Shown: positions 8,316 through 17,900 of the stretch, piece by piece
How positions within the stretch are numbered: position 1 is the first letter of the stretch
How the letters are laid out: each line of letters starts with the position of its first letter
Notes under the pieces: generated by a model
Database searches by the model: none
What the model was told of the DNA's origin: nothing
What the model saw: only the letters and a program-made list of their open reading frames with translations
Source of the DNA: Paenibacillus sp. FSL R7-0337
GTDB lineage: Bacteria > Bacillota > Bacilli > Paenibacillales > Paenibacillaceae
Length of the DNA: 64,000 nucleotides
Assembly (NCBI RefSeq): GCF_037969875.1
Contig: NZ_CP150218.1
Location: 7,130,001 to 7,194,000 of the forward strand
Reading direction: 5' to 3'
Translations under genes and position numbers: made by a program

Positions 8316-9542
8316 TTACTTCAAGTCCGACAATGATAATTGAATTTCGCTGAAGCTTCTGAGGTCGTTCTCATCAGTCTGATTTGCACGTTGAAGAAGT
8401 CCCTGAAGAATTATTTCTTGGGATTTATGGTCTTTGATAATTAGTTCTTGCTCTGCATTCTTAGTATCGTATCGTTGGAAGGCATCAATAATGGTTTCGC
8501 TTCTATCCAGTTGGTCATTAATATCCTGTATTGATTTTTCTTTAGGGGTCAGCTCTTCATTTGTAGGACGGATAGATTCAGTGACTGGAAATTTTGTTGC
8601 ATAATAGAATACTTGATCGTCAGAAGCCTTTAAACTCGTGACCACAGATGGAGCGATATTCAGATTACTTGCTTGTTGGTCTATTTCATCTCTTGGTATT
8701 TCTATGATCCCACATTCAGCTTTTTCCTCAGGAGTCATCATTCCTGGGTTCCAGTCTTTGTCTTGTATCGCAGCAGACTTAGCTAAACTATTACTACTTC
8801 TTGCTGTACCAGCAGTCAGGTTATAATAACGTTTCCCCGCGGATAACACCTCGTATCCAGTGCCCAATAGCATATATTCAGCAGAAAGTTGCGAGGTTGT
8901 ATTTGCAGGGACATCAGCACTAAACCAAAAAAATTGGCCAGTATCAGCAATGTCGGTTGACCAATTCCACTGACGAGTTAATGCTGAAGCACTAGTTGTA
9001 TTACTGTCAGAAACATTGCGTAATGAAGCAATGAGACTACCAGTGTTATAAAGAAAACCGCTCATGGGAGTAAGGAGGAATGTAGAAAAATTTAATACTG
9101 CATAGGCTGCATTGTAATATCCTGGTAGGTTAGATCCTGAAGATTCGGGAGCAGAACCGATAAATGCTGGGTCTGTATATGAATTAAGTGCCATATTACT
9201 TGGGTTTTGTGTGTTTTTTATCTCCATTCTTGCTATTTGGATCCTATTATTTATAGGTATGGGAGGGCTTGTGGTAGCTCTGCTGGCCCCTGTGCCCGCG
9301 AATCTGAAATCGAAATGCCATCTATTTATTGTACCAAGCCATGTTGCCCCCATAAATCCAATTGACGAAGAAGCAGCAATTTTGTTAGCACCAGTAGTGT
9401 AAGGCCAATTAATTGAATTACTAGCGTCTACATGACTTACGGGAGTATCATATGCGTAAGCCATTCCTGTGGGTACTAGAGTTAGAGATAAAACGAGTGC
9501 TACACGAATGGATTTGCGTGCTGACATTCTGAATTTAATCAT
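8316..9542 (-). CDS. Secreted hypothetical protein
   Basis: No family is recognised. The N-terminus has a classical signal peptide: basic n-region (MIKFRMSARKSIR), hydrophobic core and an AYAYD-type cleavage region near residue 30. The mature part (about 380 aa) is rich in Ser, Asn and Thr up to about residue 260. It then becomes charged and probably coiled-coil (residues 330-408: EKSIQDINDQLDRSETIID and following). GAGGAGAG at 9553-9560 sets ATG 9542; ATG 9527 is an in-frame alternative. It follows the membrane protein at 9562 by 19 nt as a two-gene operon. The region is visibly AT-richer than its flanks, suggesting acquisition. Confidence 0.65.
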   Translation of the reverse strand: MIKFRMSARKSIRVALVLSLTLVPTGMAYAYDTPVSHVDASNSINWPYTTGANKIAASSSIGFMGATWLGTINRWHFDFRFAGTGASRATTSPPIPINNRIQIARMEIKNTQNPSNMALNSYTDPAFIGSAPESSGSNLPGYYNAAYAVLNFSTFLLTPMSGFLYNTGSLIASLRNVSDSNTTSASALTRQWNWSTDIADTGQFFWFSADVPANTTSQLSAEYMLLGTGYEVLSAGKRYYNLTAGTARSSNSLAKSAAIQDKDWNPGMMTPEEKAECGIIEIPRDEIDQQASNLNIAPSVVTSLKASDDQVFYYATKFPVTESIRPTNEELTPKEKSIQDINDQLDRSETIIDAFQRYDTKNAEQELIIKDHKSQEIILQGLLQRANQTDENDLRSFSEIQLSLSDLK

Positions 9543-9561
9543 AATCTAACATCTCTCCTCA

Positions 9562-10185
9562 TTAATCCTTGCTCTCAGCTTTCACAGAGATTGGGATTTT
9601 AATTGAATTGACGCCTATCGACCTTACGCCGTCTTTTGTATCGGAGCCAACGGAAACCATAATATTGAAATTCTCCGAAGGTAAAATTGTTTTGCTATCG
9701 GATACTAGATCAATAATTATCATTCCACTTCCACCGCCTGCCGGGTTTTGTAGATTTGTAACACCGACTTCAACCTTATTTCTCCATTCATTGCCTAGGT
9801 TCATGTCAGTTTCAGATGCAAATGGTTGTAATGAAGTTTTTTGATTCTCGGGGTAATCGCTTAGAATATTGGTGATGTACCATTTCTTCGGAATGTAGAT
9901 AGTCATTCCACCGAAATCTTTAGGATCAATTTCAAACGACGCAACAATTCGCATGTGTTTGGCCACTGCTTTTTCGCCCCACACAAAAATCGATCCTGTT
10001 GCTGATGTGTTTTGCTGTGCAGTTTTGGATCTGATGCTAAATTGCTTAGTGGCCACAACCCCATTATTTACTACGGTATAATCAGAGAGCTTCTCGTGAG
10101 TAAAAAAACGTTGCAATATTATGATAGCCACGACAACTACAACCGCAGAGCACACAACCAAAATCTTGTTTTTAGACGATTTCAG
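9562..10185 (-). CDS. Membrane-anchored hypothetical protein, probable CTG start
   Basis: No family is recognised. The frame is open from ATG 10227, but that ATG overlaps an SD-like GGAGGTGAT and gives an odd N-terminus (MEVIIYICSIGG). A second SD (GGAGGG, within 10191-10200) lies 6 nt before a CTG at 10183-10185. Starting there gives a typical anchored protein, MKSSKNKILVV followed by a hydrophobic helix to about residue 27. The extracellular part (about 180 aa) is Ser/Val-rich and beta-like, with no cysteine motif. It forms an operon with the secreted protein downstream, and both lie in AT-richer DNA. Confidence 0.6.
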   Translation of the reverse strand: MKSSKNKILVVCSAVVVVVAIIILQRFFTHEKLSDYTVVNNGVVATKQFSIRSKTAQQNTSATGSIFVWGEKAVAKHMRIVASFEIDPKDFGGMTIYIPKKWYITNILSDYPENQKTSLQPFASETDMNLGNEWRNKVEVGVTNLQNPAGGGSGMIIIDLVSDSKTILPSENFNIMVSVGSDTKDGVRSIGVNSIKIPISVKAESKD

Positions 10186-10227
10186 AATGATCCCTCCGAT
10201 ACTACAAATATAAATAATCACCTCCAT

Positions 10228-10534
10228 TGTAACAGGTAGGGCCTAAGTGGATATTCCATATTTTATCATTGTTTAAATTTGAGAAATATAGGTATTTAAT
10301 ACCAACAATTGTCGAATTTCGAGGAATGAAGAGGTATAAGTAGGGAACAGCAGGAATATAGCGGAGCTAGATGGCGAAAACATAGAGCATGATTCGGTGC
10401 CATGAGGCTCCTTGTTATAAAAAAACGGTTTTATAATTTTTATCACGCACGATCAGGAAAATCGAAAAAGCAGCCTGCCCCCATTAAGGGAGCGGGCTGC
10501 TTGAGGTCCGTGTGCTGTGCTGCTTACAGCGGAA
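10228..10534. other. Intergenic region, AT-rich, no supported gene
   Basis: This 300-bp stretch holds the promoter side of the AT-rich two-gene operon (A/T-rich tract 10255-10310) and the terminator at 10463-10502. I see no conserved ORF, tRNA or riboswitch in it. Confidence 0.5.
10463..10502 (-). terminator. Rho-independent terminator of the YjcZ-type gene
   Basis: On the minus strand, AAGCAGCCCGCTCCC pairs imperfectly with GGGGGCAGGCTGCTT and is followed by TTTTCGATTTT. It lies about 30 nt downstream of the micropeptide gene. Confidence 0.85.
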
Positions 10535-10624
10535 TTAGACGAACAACGAACGGGAAATGATTACGAGCAATATGAAGAGTACCAAAATCGCACCGGTCGA
10601 AGTGAAGCCTACACCTGCACCCAT
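10535..10624 (-). CDS. YjcZ-family sporulation micropeptide (29 aa)
   Basis: The ORF encodes 29 residues: a Gly-rich head (MGAGVGFTSTGA) and one hydrophobic helix ending VIISRSLFV, the hallmark of the tiny YjcZ-type membrane peptides of Bacillales spores. GGGAGGAA at 10631-10638 is well placed, and a terminator follows at 10463-10502, so it is a complete monocistronic unit. Members are associated with sporulation, usually as spore-associated peptides; the precise role is unknown. It is easily missed by size filters. Confidence 0.8.
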   Translation of the reverse strand: MGAGVGFTSTGAILVLFILLVIISRSLFV

Positions 10625-10740
10625 GTCTGATTCCTCCCTTGATTCATGTCTGTTCCCATTTGCCGGCACTTAAGTCCGGCGGATCTCCATGGGATAATGA
10701 CATCATATGCGTAGGGAGGCTTCATGAACTGGTCAACTGC

Positions 10741-12147
10741 CTAAACCTCGTCAAGATGGGCTTTTAGAATCCGCAGGCCCTTGGGCAAATGATTCTTGAG
10801 CTGGCCTGAGCTGGCTTTGCCCCAGCCTACGGGCAAGCCGTCTACGGTCACCAGGGTCCAGCCATGCAGGCTTGGCGGAACCGGCAGACTCTCCCCGCGC
10901 AGCCAGGCCTGGATCTCCGGGCCTTCCGCAGGCATATCATAGCTGCGCGCCGCCTGATCCGGCTGGAGTGCCATGGCCAGAGCGTGGGCAGGCTCGATCC
11001 GGTTCTTCTTAAGATGGGCAATATGCAGTCCGGCACGCGGTACCTTGAGTCCGTCCAGTATCCCGGTATGCAGCCGCTCGCTGAACACCTCAGGCAGCAG
11101 ATACAGGGATTCGCCGAATAGAAGCGGAACGCCGCGATCGGCGAATCCGGGCAGCTCTGCCTCTGCCCAGCTCATGAATTGTTGATAGGCCTCCCTAAGC
11201 GTAGCATTTGTCTTCGGACCATTACTGCCGCGTTCACCGCGCTTGCCTTTGCTTTTACGTGGAGCAGAATCTGTCTGGTCAGCGGAAGCAGCCTTGTGCA
11301 GCAGGGCCACGAAATGCCCTTCACCCCGCTCCAGGTGCGGCCACAGCCGCTTCGTAACGATCAGCTCCATATCGGGATAGGTCTGCACGAAGCGCTCCAT
11401 TGTCTCCTCATTCTCCTTGCGGTTGAAGGTACAGGTCGAATAGACCATATGACCGCCAGGCTTCAGCATCAAATACGCATCCTGCAGAATATCCCACTGT
11501 CTGGCTACACAGATCTCCACATGCTTCGGGGACCATTCGTCTATCGCCGCAGGGTCTTTGCGAAACATCCCTTCACCGGAGCAAGGTGCGTCCAGCATAA
11601 TGCGGTCGAACACCTCAGGGAATCTTCGGGAGAGATCACCGGGAGCTGCGGAGGTAACCAGCGTGTTGCTTATGCCGAGCCGCTCTACGTTTTCGGCCAG
11701 GATTTTGGCCCGCTCCGGGTGGATTTCATTGGAGATGAGCAGCCCTTGACCTTGCATCAGTGAGGCGATATGAGTGGTTTTGCCGCCGGGAGCGGCCGCC
11801 AGGTCGAGAACGATCTCTCCGGGAAGCGGCTTCAGCAGCTCGGCTGCGGACATTGCGGAGGGCTCCTGAATATAATATAGTCCGGCGGTATGATAAGGAT
11901 GTCTTCCCGGCCGAACCGGGTCCTCATAGTAGAAGCCTGACGGACACCATGCTATCTGTGACAGGCCGAATTGTGAGATTGCCTTCTCCGCTGCGGCGTG
12001 GCCGGAAGGTGCACTGCTTTTTAACGTATTGAACCGCAGACCCTGGGTCCGCTTAGCAAGATAGCTCTCCAGAAAAGCGTCCGCCGTATCCCCCAGCATC
12101 TCTCTAATGTTAGCGGTGTAAGCGGCAGGCAGCCGTTCTTCATTCAT
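10741..12147 (-). CDS. RsmF-type rRNA (cytosine-C5) methyltransferase, copy 2
   Basis: A paralogue of the 4904-6520 gene, transcribed the other way. It carries the same landmarks: FNTLK, IAWCPSGFYYEDP, YYIQEPSAM, SAM loop DLAAAPGGKTTH, DAPCSGEGMFRKD and catalytic YSTCTF, followed by a C-terminal PUA-like region. It lacks the long Gly/Ser insertion of copy 1, carrying only a short Lys/Arg-rich linker, and so is 468 aa. Both copies keep the two catalytic cysteines, so both should be active and may have different target bases. It stands alone between a micropeptide gene and a divergent glycosyltransferase gene. Confidence 0.9.
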   Translation of the reverse strand: MNEERLPAAYTANIREMLGDTADAFLESYLAKRTQGLRFNTLKSSAPSGHAAAEKAISQFGLSQIAWCPSGFYYEDPVRPGRHPYHTAGLYYIQEPSAMSAAELLKPLPGEIVLDLAAAPGGKTTHIASLMQGQGLLISNEIHPERAKILAENVERLGISNTLVTSAAPGDLSRRFPEVFDRIMLDAPCSGEGMFRKDPAAIDEWSPKHVEICVARQWDILQDAYLMLKPGGHMVYSTCTFNRKENEETMERFVQTYPDMELIVTKRLWPHLERGEGHFVALLHKAASADQTDSAPRKSKGKRGERGSNGPKTNATLREAYQQFMSWAEAELPGFADRGVPLLFGESLYLLPEVFSERLHTGILDGLKVPRAGLHIAHLKKNRIEPAHALAMALQPDQAARSYDMPAEGPEIQAWLRGESLPVPPSLHGWTLVTVDGLPVGWGKASSGQLKNHLPKGLRILKAHLDEV

Positions 12148-12280
12148 CTTTCATTCTCCTCTAGTCAAAATCCAAGATAAGTAAAGCTGTCATCTTAGTT
12201 GCTGTTTCGGGTGGATACCGATAAAATTAAGATATGGAACCTTAGCGTACCTACACCTGTAATTGTACCCGTATTTATTA

Positions 12281-12308
12281 TTGTACATATACACAACTAT
12301 ATCATAAT
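12281..12308 (+). promoter_or_regulatory. Candidate sigma-A promoter of the glycosyltransferase gene
   Basis: TTGTAC (12281-12286), a 16-nt spacer and CATAAT (12303-12308) lie about 50 nt before ATG 12358, which is preceded by the SD GGGAGATG. Confidence 0.45.
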
Positions 12309-12357
12309 TGCCGGCCTTCACCGTAAATAGGGCAATTGTAAAGGGAGATGTACCTAT

Positions 12358-13494
12358 ATGAACTTGCTGCAAGCGCTATTCTTCCCGCCGGAGCAGCCCG
12401 GTGGTGTATCTTCTATGATCCCTTATCTGCAGGAACGTTTCCGCTCGAGCCGCTGGGAGATGGATTTGTTCTGGCTGCCGAAGCGCATCCGGGGCAAGGG
12501 ACGCGAAGACATCGTCTTCGAGACCTTCGACTGGACCGTGTACTTTGATAGTCCGGTTGTACAAAAATACATTCAGACCTACCGGGATTACATCTGGTGG
12601 ACCAAGCTGCGCATGAGCAAAAATTATGATCTGATCCATGCCCATCATCCGATTGCGGGGCTGGCGATGAAGAGAATCTATCCTGATGTTCCCTTGATTC
12701 AGACGCTGCACTCCAGCTATGAGCGTGAATTGATTCTGAACGGGTTGATCCGCGAGGGGGGACCTGAGCATCAGTTCCTGGTCGCCATTTACCGGGAGCT
12801 GGAGCATGTGAGTGACCGGCTGATGACGGTTTCGCGTGCTTTTGCCGATTATATGACTCCTTATATTGAGCGGCCGGACAGCATCGGAGTGATCCCGAAC
12901 GGATTCGACGAGAAGCGGTTCAAGCCTGTCCCGCATGAGAATGAGATTCCGCAGCTGGTCACGGTTACCCGTCTGGTGCCGGCCAAAGGCATCGATATTC
13001 TGTTCAAGGCCTGTGCTGAGCTGAAGAAGCGGGGGCATGAATATGTGCTGCATATTATCGGTGACGGACCGAGCCGGGCGGAGCTGGAGAAGCTTGCGCA
13101 GGAGCTGGGTATATATAATGAGACTATTTTTTACGGCTATACGCTGCATCCTGAGGAATTCATGCCGTTCTTCGATATCTTCGTATTGCCTTCGCGGGCG
13201 GAGGCGTTCGGTTCGGTATTTGCCGAGGCTGCGCTGAGCTGTCTGGCGCTGGTCGGGACTAATGTGGGCGGCATTCCCGAGCAGATTGAGGACGGGGTGA
13301 ACGGGCTGCTGGTGAATCCGGATGATGAGTTAGGACTGGCAGATGCTCTGGAAAAAGTAATCTCTGACCCCGGCTACCGCTATGAGCTGTCACGCTCGGC
13401 TTGGGATAAAGCAAAGAGCCTCTATTCCCTGACCCGTGTAGCCAATGAGCTGAAGAAAACCTATCTGCAGTTTCAGCCGGGAATGAAGGGGTGA
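12358..13494 (+). CDS. Glycosyltransferase family 4
   Basis: A GT-B fold retaining glycosyltransferase of 378 aa. The N-terminal Rossmann half has PPEQPGGVSSMI and DLIHAHHP. The C-terminal half has LVTVTRLVPAKGID, IIGDGP and the EX7E donor-site motif EAFGSVFAE, with GIPEQIEDGVNGLLV. The donor is a nucleotide sugar; the acceptor cannot be named. It has no membrane helix. The gene ends 4 nt before the yhaO-like gene, so they share a transcript, although a functional link to DNA repair is not evident. Confidence 0.88.
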   Translation: MNLLQALFFPPEQPGGVSSMIPYLQERFRSSRWEMDLFWLPKRIRGKGREDIVFETFDWTVYFDSPVVQKYIQTYRDYIWWTKLRMSKNYDLIHAHHPIAGLAMKRIYPDVPLIQTLHSSYERELILNGLIREGGPEHQFLVAIYRELEHVSDRLMTVSRAFADYMTPYIERPDSIGVIPNGFDEKRFKPVPHENEIPQLVTVTRLVPAKGIDILFKACAELKKRGHEYVLHIIGDGPSRAELEKLAQELGIYNETIFYGYTLHPEEFMPFFDIFVLPSRAEAFGSVFAEAALSCLALVGTNVGGIPEQIEDGVNGLLVNPDDELGLADALEKVISDPGYRYELSRSAWDKAKSLYSLTRVANELKKTYLQFQPGMKG

Positions 13495-13498
13495 GGCT

Positions 13499-14983
13499 AT
13501 GATTCCTTTTCGTTTCCTGCATGCAGCGGATCTGCATCTGGACAGCCGGTTCGCCGGTCTGTCCCATCTCCCGCAGGATATCCGCTCCTATCTCCGGGAG
13601 TCCACCTTCGCCGCCCTCGGGCGGCTTGTTGGCGTAGCCACGCTGCAAAAGGTAGATTTCGTGGTCATTAGCGGCGATGTCTACGATGTCTCGGATGCTT
13701 CGCTTCAGGGGCAGCTCCGGTTCCGGGAGGCTCTGGAGGAACTCGGACGCCACGGAATTCAGGTATTCCTGATCCATGGTAACCATGATCCGCTGGACGG
13801 CCCGCGTCTTAGCTCGGCGCCGCCTGCCCATGTTACGGTATTCGGCGGCAGTGAGCCGGAGCGTGTTACCGCCCGCCGCCGGGAAGACGGGAAGGAGGTA
13901 GCGGTGATCAGCGGCATCTCCTACCCAACCTCCAAAGTTACTGAGAATACCGCTCTGCGTTTCAGCCGTCAGCCGGGCAGCAGCCTGTTCCACATCGCTC
14001 TGCTGCACGGTAATGTGGACGGAGATCTCCAGCATGAGACTTACTCCCCGTGTACCCGGAAGGATCTGATTGGCAGGGGCTATGACTATTGGGCGCTGGG
14101 GCATATTCATAAGCGGAGTATTCTGCATGAGCATCCGCCTATCGTCTATCCGGGCAACATTCAAGGAAGAAGCATTAAGGAGACCGGGCCAAAGGGCTGT
14201 TATACGGTTGATGTCAGTGCAGAGGGTGCAGTCCGGCTGGATTTCCATGAACTGGACAGTGTACGCTGGCAGGTCCGCGAGCTCTCGATTGAAGGGCTCA
14301 CTGACGAGGCAGAGTGGACCCTGGCTGTAGAGAATGCAGTGGAGGATATCCGTAGAGAGACTCCGCAGATGATGTCTGTGGTCAGGTTCCGCCTGACCGG
14401 GCGGGGCGATATACATAAGGTGCTGGCTGAGAAGGGGGCGGCGGATGATCTGCTGACCGAGCTGCAGCGGCGGGAAACTGTGCGCGCGGTGCGTAAGGAA
14501 TATGCGGGCTTGGTCTGGACAGAGGGCTTCTCCATCGAAACAGGACTTGCGGTTGACCGGGAGCACTTGCTTCTGGAGGACAGCTTTCTGGGTGAAATGC
14601 TGCGGCTTGCCGGACACAGTAGCGGGAATGCCGCAGAGCTGGACGAGTTGGTTGCTACTGCGCTGAGACCGCTGATGGAGAATCAGGAGCTGCGCAGGCT
14701 GCTATTATCCGTAGGAGCCGAAGAGAAGCAGGAATGGCTGAGAGGTGCAGCGGAGCTGGGAATCACCCTGCTGAGCGGACTGGAAGAGCCCGGCGGGACG
14801 CTGCTGAATGCTGAGGAGGCTGGCAAGGCGTATTCTGCTGAGGGCAGTGAAGCAGGGCTGGAAGGCACTGGACGGGCGCGGGAAAATGCGCCGGCGGATG
14901 CTGGCGGATGGGTGATGAGTAAGAACACTGCCGGGGATACCGGAGATAGTGATGGACAGCAAGACCGGGAGGTAGAGGAATGA
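13499..14983 (+). CDS. yhaO: YhaO-like DNA repair exonuclease (SbcD-type metallophosphoesterase)
   Basis: A calcineurin-type metallophosphoesterase of 494 aa. The metal-binding motifs appear in order: HAADLHLDS near residue 8, SGDVYD, HGNHDP, LLHGN, and GHIHKR near 200. This is the SbcD/Mre11 arrangement. The C-terminal part (from about residue 300) is variable and ends in a low-complexity Gly/Glu/Ala tail. Its stop overlaps the start of the yhaN-like gene in ATGA, which is the usual YhaO-YhaN pairing and implies a nuclease-ATPase complex acting on DNA ends. Confidence 0.88.
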   Translation: MIPFRFLHAADLHLDSRFAGLSHLPQDIRSYLRESTFAALGRLVGVATLQKVDFVVISGDVYDVSDASLQGQLRFREALEELGRHGIQVFLIHGNHDPLDGPRLSSAPPAHVTVFGGSEPERVTARRREDGKEVAVISGISYPTSKVTENTALRFSRQPGSSLFHIALLHGNVDGDLQHETYSPCTRKDLIGRGYDYWALGHIHKRSILHEHPPIVYPGNIQGRSIKETGPKGCYTVDVSAEGAVRLDFHELDSVRWQVRELSIEGLTDEAEWTLAVENAVEDIRRETPQMMSVVRFRLTGRGDIHKVLAEKGAADDLLTELQRRETVRAVRKEYAGLVWTEGFSIETGLAVDREHLLLEDSFLGEMLRLAGHSSGNAAELDELVATALRPLMENQELRRLLLSVGAEEKQEWLRGAAELGITLLSGLEEPGGTLLNAEEAGKAYSAEGSEAGLEGTGRARENAPADAGGWVMSKNTAGDTGDSDGQQDREVEE

Positions 14984-17900
14984 AGATCGATTCATTGCGG
15001 ATCGGCGGCTACGGAAGGCTGGCTCAGCGGGACATCGGACTGAATGAAGGGGTCACGGTTCTGTTCGGACGCAACGAGGCTGGTAAAAGCACGACCCTGC
15101 AGTTCATCCGTGCCATGCTGTACGGCATCCCCAGCCGGGGGAATCCGGCTGAACGGTACGAGCCGCTGCAAGGAGGGACGCACGGCGGAGTGCTGGAAGC
15201 AAGGGATGAGTCCGGTGCATTATGGACCATCCGCCGGTATGCTTCCGGCGGCGCAGGGCCGGGCAGAGCGGAGAAGCTGCATATTGCACTCCTCCATCCG
15301 GATGGCCGCACGGAGGAGCTGAATCAGGCGGAGCTGGAGCGGCGTCTGCTTGGCGGCATCTCCCGCAGCATGTTCCGCCAGCTGTTCGCTGTCTCGCTTG
15401 ACGAGCTGCAGGAGCTGAGTGCCTTGCAGTCGGGAGAGATGAGCAGCTACCTGTTCCATGCCGGGATGGGCGGCGGCGGGGAGATTATGCGGGCCGAGAA
15501 GCGTCTGGTCCAGGAGGCCGAGAAGCTTTACAAGCCGCGCGGCAAGGTCCAGGAGGCGGCCAGGATTCTACAGTCTATCGGGAAGCTGGAGCAGGAGGTA
15601 GCGGAGAGCCGCTCTTATCTGCCGAGATATAACGGGAACACGCTGGCCCTGGAAGCTGCGGAGCAGCAGCTGGAGCAGATGAAGCTGGATCGCGAGCTCG
15701 CCGGAGCAAGGCTGATGAAGCTGCGCAAGGCACAGGACATCCGGGAGCTGTGGCTGAAATGGAGCGAAGGCCGGCTGGAGCTGGAGGAGCTTCCTGTGAT
15801 TGCTTCATTCCCGGACAACGGGGCGGAACGCTGGAGGTCGCTTACAGCCGATCTGCGCAGCTTGCAGGGTGCAGGGTTCCGGCTGGAACGGCTTACAGCA
15901 GAGCTTACCGCAGAGCTTGCGGCGAAGCCGCCTGATCCTCTGCTTGCGGAGCAGGGGCCTGCGCTCGAAGCGCTGGACCGCAGCCGCAGCAGCTATGAGG
16001 ACAAGCGGGCGGAGCAGCAGCGGATTCAGGCGGAGCTGACGGCCCTGCGGGAGCAGCTTGAACGCCTGCTGCGCAGCATTGGCGCAGGCTGGGATACCGC
16101 AGAGCTTGCGGGCTTCACCCCGGCCGCCGCGGACCGCGAGGCCGCGCGGCGTTACGCCGCCTCCTTTGCCGGATATGACCGGCAAATGGAGACCCGGGGC
16201 GCGGAGCTGCTGAGCCTCCGCGCCCGCAAGGCCGCCGCCGCTGCTGCGCTGCAGGCGGCCGAGCGCCTGCTGGCGCAGGAGCACGCCAGCGGCGCAGCGG
16301 ACTTCGCGGGCCTAGCTGCGCGCAGCCCGCGTGAACTGGTGCAGCTCTGGGACGAGCTGCAGCAGGCCGCCGAGCGCTGGCGCGAAGCGCAGCTCGGCCC
16401 GGAAGGCGGCGCGTCAGCTCCGCGCCGCCAGGACACCGCCGGGGGCAGCCGCCCCGGCGATAACGGGCGCCGGGCGGCACGCTACCGGCGCTTCCTGCAG
16501 GCGGGCGCAGCGCTTACGCTGCTGCTGCCGCCTGCGCTGTGGCTGACCGGCGCACCGCCGGTCAGCGTATGGTCCGCGCTCGGCCTGCTGGCCGCAGCGG
16601 ACCTGTGGCTCTGGGCCGCCCTGCGCGCAGCGGGGGCGGCGGGGTCCCCGCCGGAGCCCGGCGGCGGGGAGGCGGGCAAGGCCGCAGCGGAGATGCTGCG
16701 GCTGCGCGGGCTGTTGCTCTCCGGCGCGGAGCGGGAGAGCGGGAAGGCGTCCAGCCCTGACGCAGGCGGGCTGGAGGCCGGGATGCGCGAGCTGCGCCGG
16801 CTGATGGAGGCCTGGGGCACCTGGCGCCAGCGCGTAGACCGGCAGGCGGCTGAGGCTGAGGCCTGCCGGACGGAGTTTGCGCAGCTGAGCGGACAGGAGC
16901 AGGTGCTGACCGGCGAGCTGGAGGAAGCGGAGGCCCGCTTCACGGAGCTGGCGGTACGCTACGAAGAATGGCTGCGTCAGCGGAGACTCCCCGAAGGGCT
17001 GTCGCCGGACGGCCTGCCGGATATCTTCGCCCTGGCAGAGCAGGGCCATGAGCTGCTGCGCCAGGAGGCCAAATGGTCTGCGCGGCTGAGCGGCTTGGCG
17101 GCGGAATGTGCGCTCTATGAGCAGGAAGGGTTGAAGCTGCTGGCGGCTGCTGGGACCGGACGGCTAGATTATATTCCCTTTATAGCTGAGCAGCACCCGC
17201 TCCCCGTCACCAATCCTACTCCCCTCACACCCGCTATTCTATCTGCTCCTCACCACCTTACCCCAGCCGCCCTCTTAACCTGGCTGGAGCTACGGAAGCG
17301 GGAGTGGGATCAGCTGAAGGCTGAGCTGCTGCGCGCAGAGAGTGTGGAGGCACGGCTGGCTGAAGTCCGGGAGGAGCTGGCAGCGAATCACAGGGAGCAG
17401 GCGGAATTGAACCTGCGGTGCTCGAAGCTGCTGGAGGAAGGCGGTGCTGAGAACGGAGAACAGTTCCTGCGCCGTTCCTCAGCGTGGTTGAGACGGATAG
17501 AGGTCACGCGGTCTGTGCGTCAATCGGAGCTGGCGATGTTCAGCGGATGGGATGACAAAGGCCGGGCAGAGCTGCTGAGTCTGCTGGAGCATCTGGACGC
17601 CAGGCGGCTTGCACAGGAGCGTCAGGCTGCGGAAGAAGCGGCGGCCGAGCTTGAAGAGGAGCGGAGCGCACTGCTTGAGCAGCGCGGCAAGCTGCTGCAG
17701 GAACGGGAAGCGTTGACAGAGCGCGGCAAGGAAGACACTGCCCTCCAGCAGCTGGAGGAGCAACGGGCGTCACTGCGTAATCTGGCGGGGCAATATGCGG
17801 TAACGGCACTGGCGGCCGAGCTGATGGGCCGGACGCGCCGGATCTATGAGCAGGAGAAGCAGCCTCAGGTGCTGCAGCTGGCCTCCGTGTATTTCTCGAA

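Noticed and set aside
12190..12372. 60-codon minus-strand ORF upstream of the glycosyltransferase
   Set aside because: It has no SD, crosses the promoter and start of the plus-strand gene, and has an unlikely Tyr/Asn-rich composition.
13259..14617. Long minus-strand ORF opposite yhaO (452 codons)
   Set aside because: It is a shadow of the GC-rich yhaO gene; its composition (His/Gln/Arg-rich) and lack of SD argue against expression.
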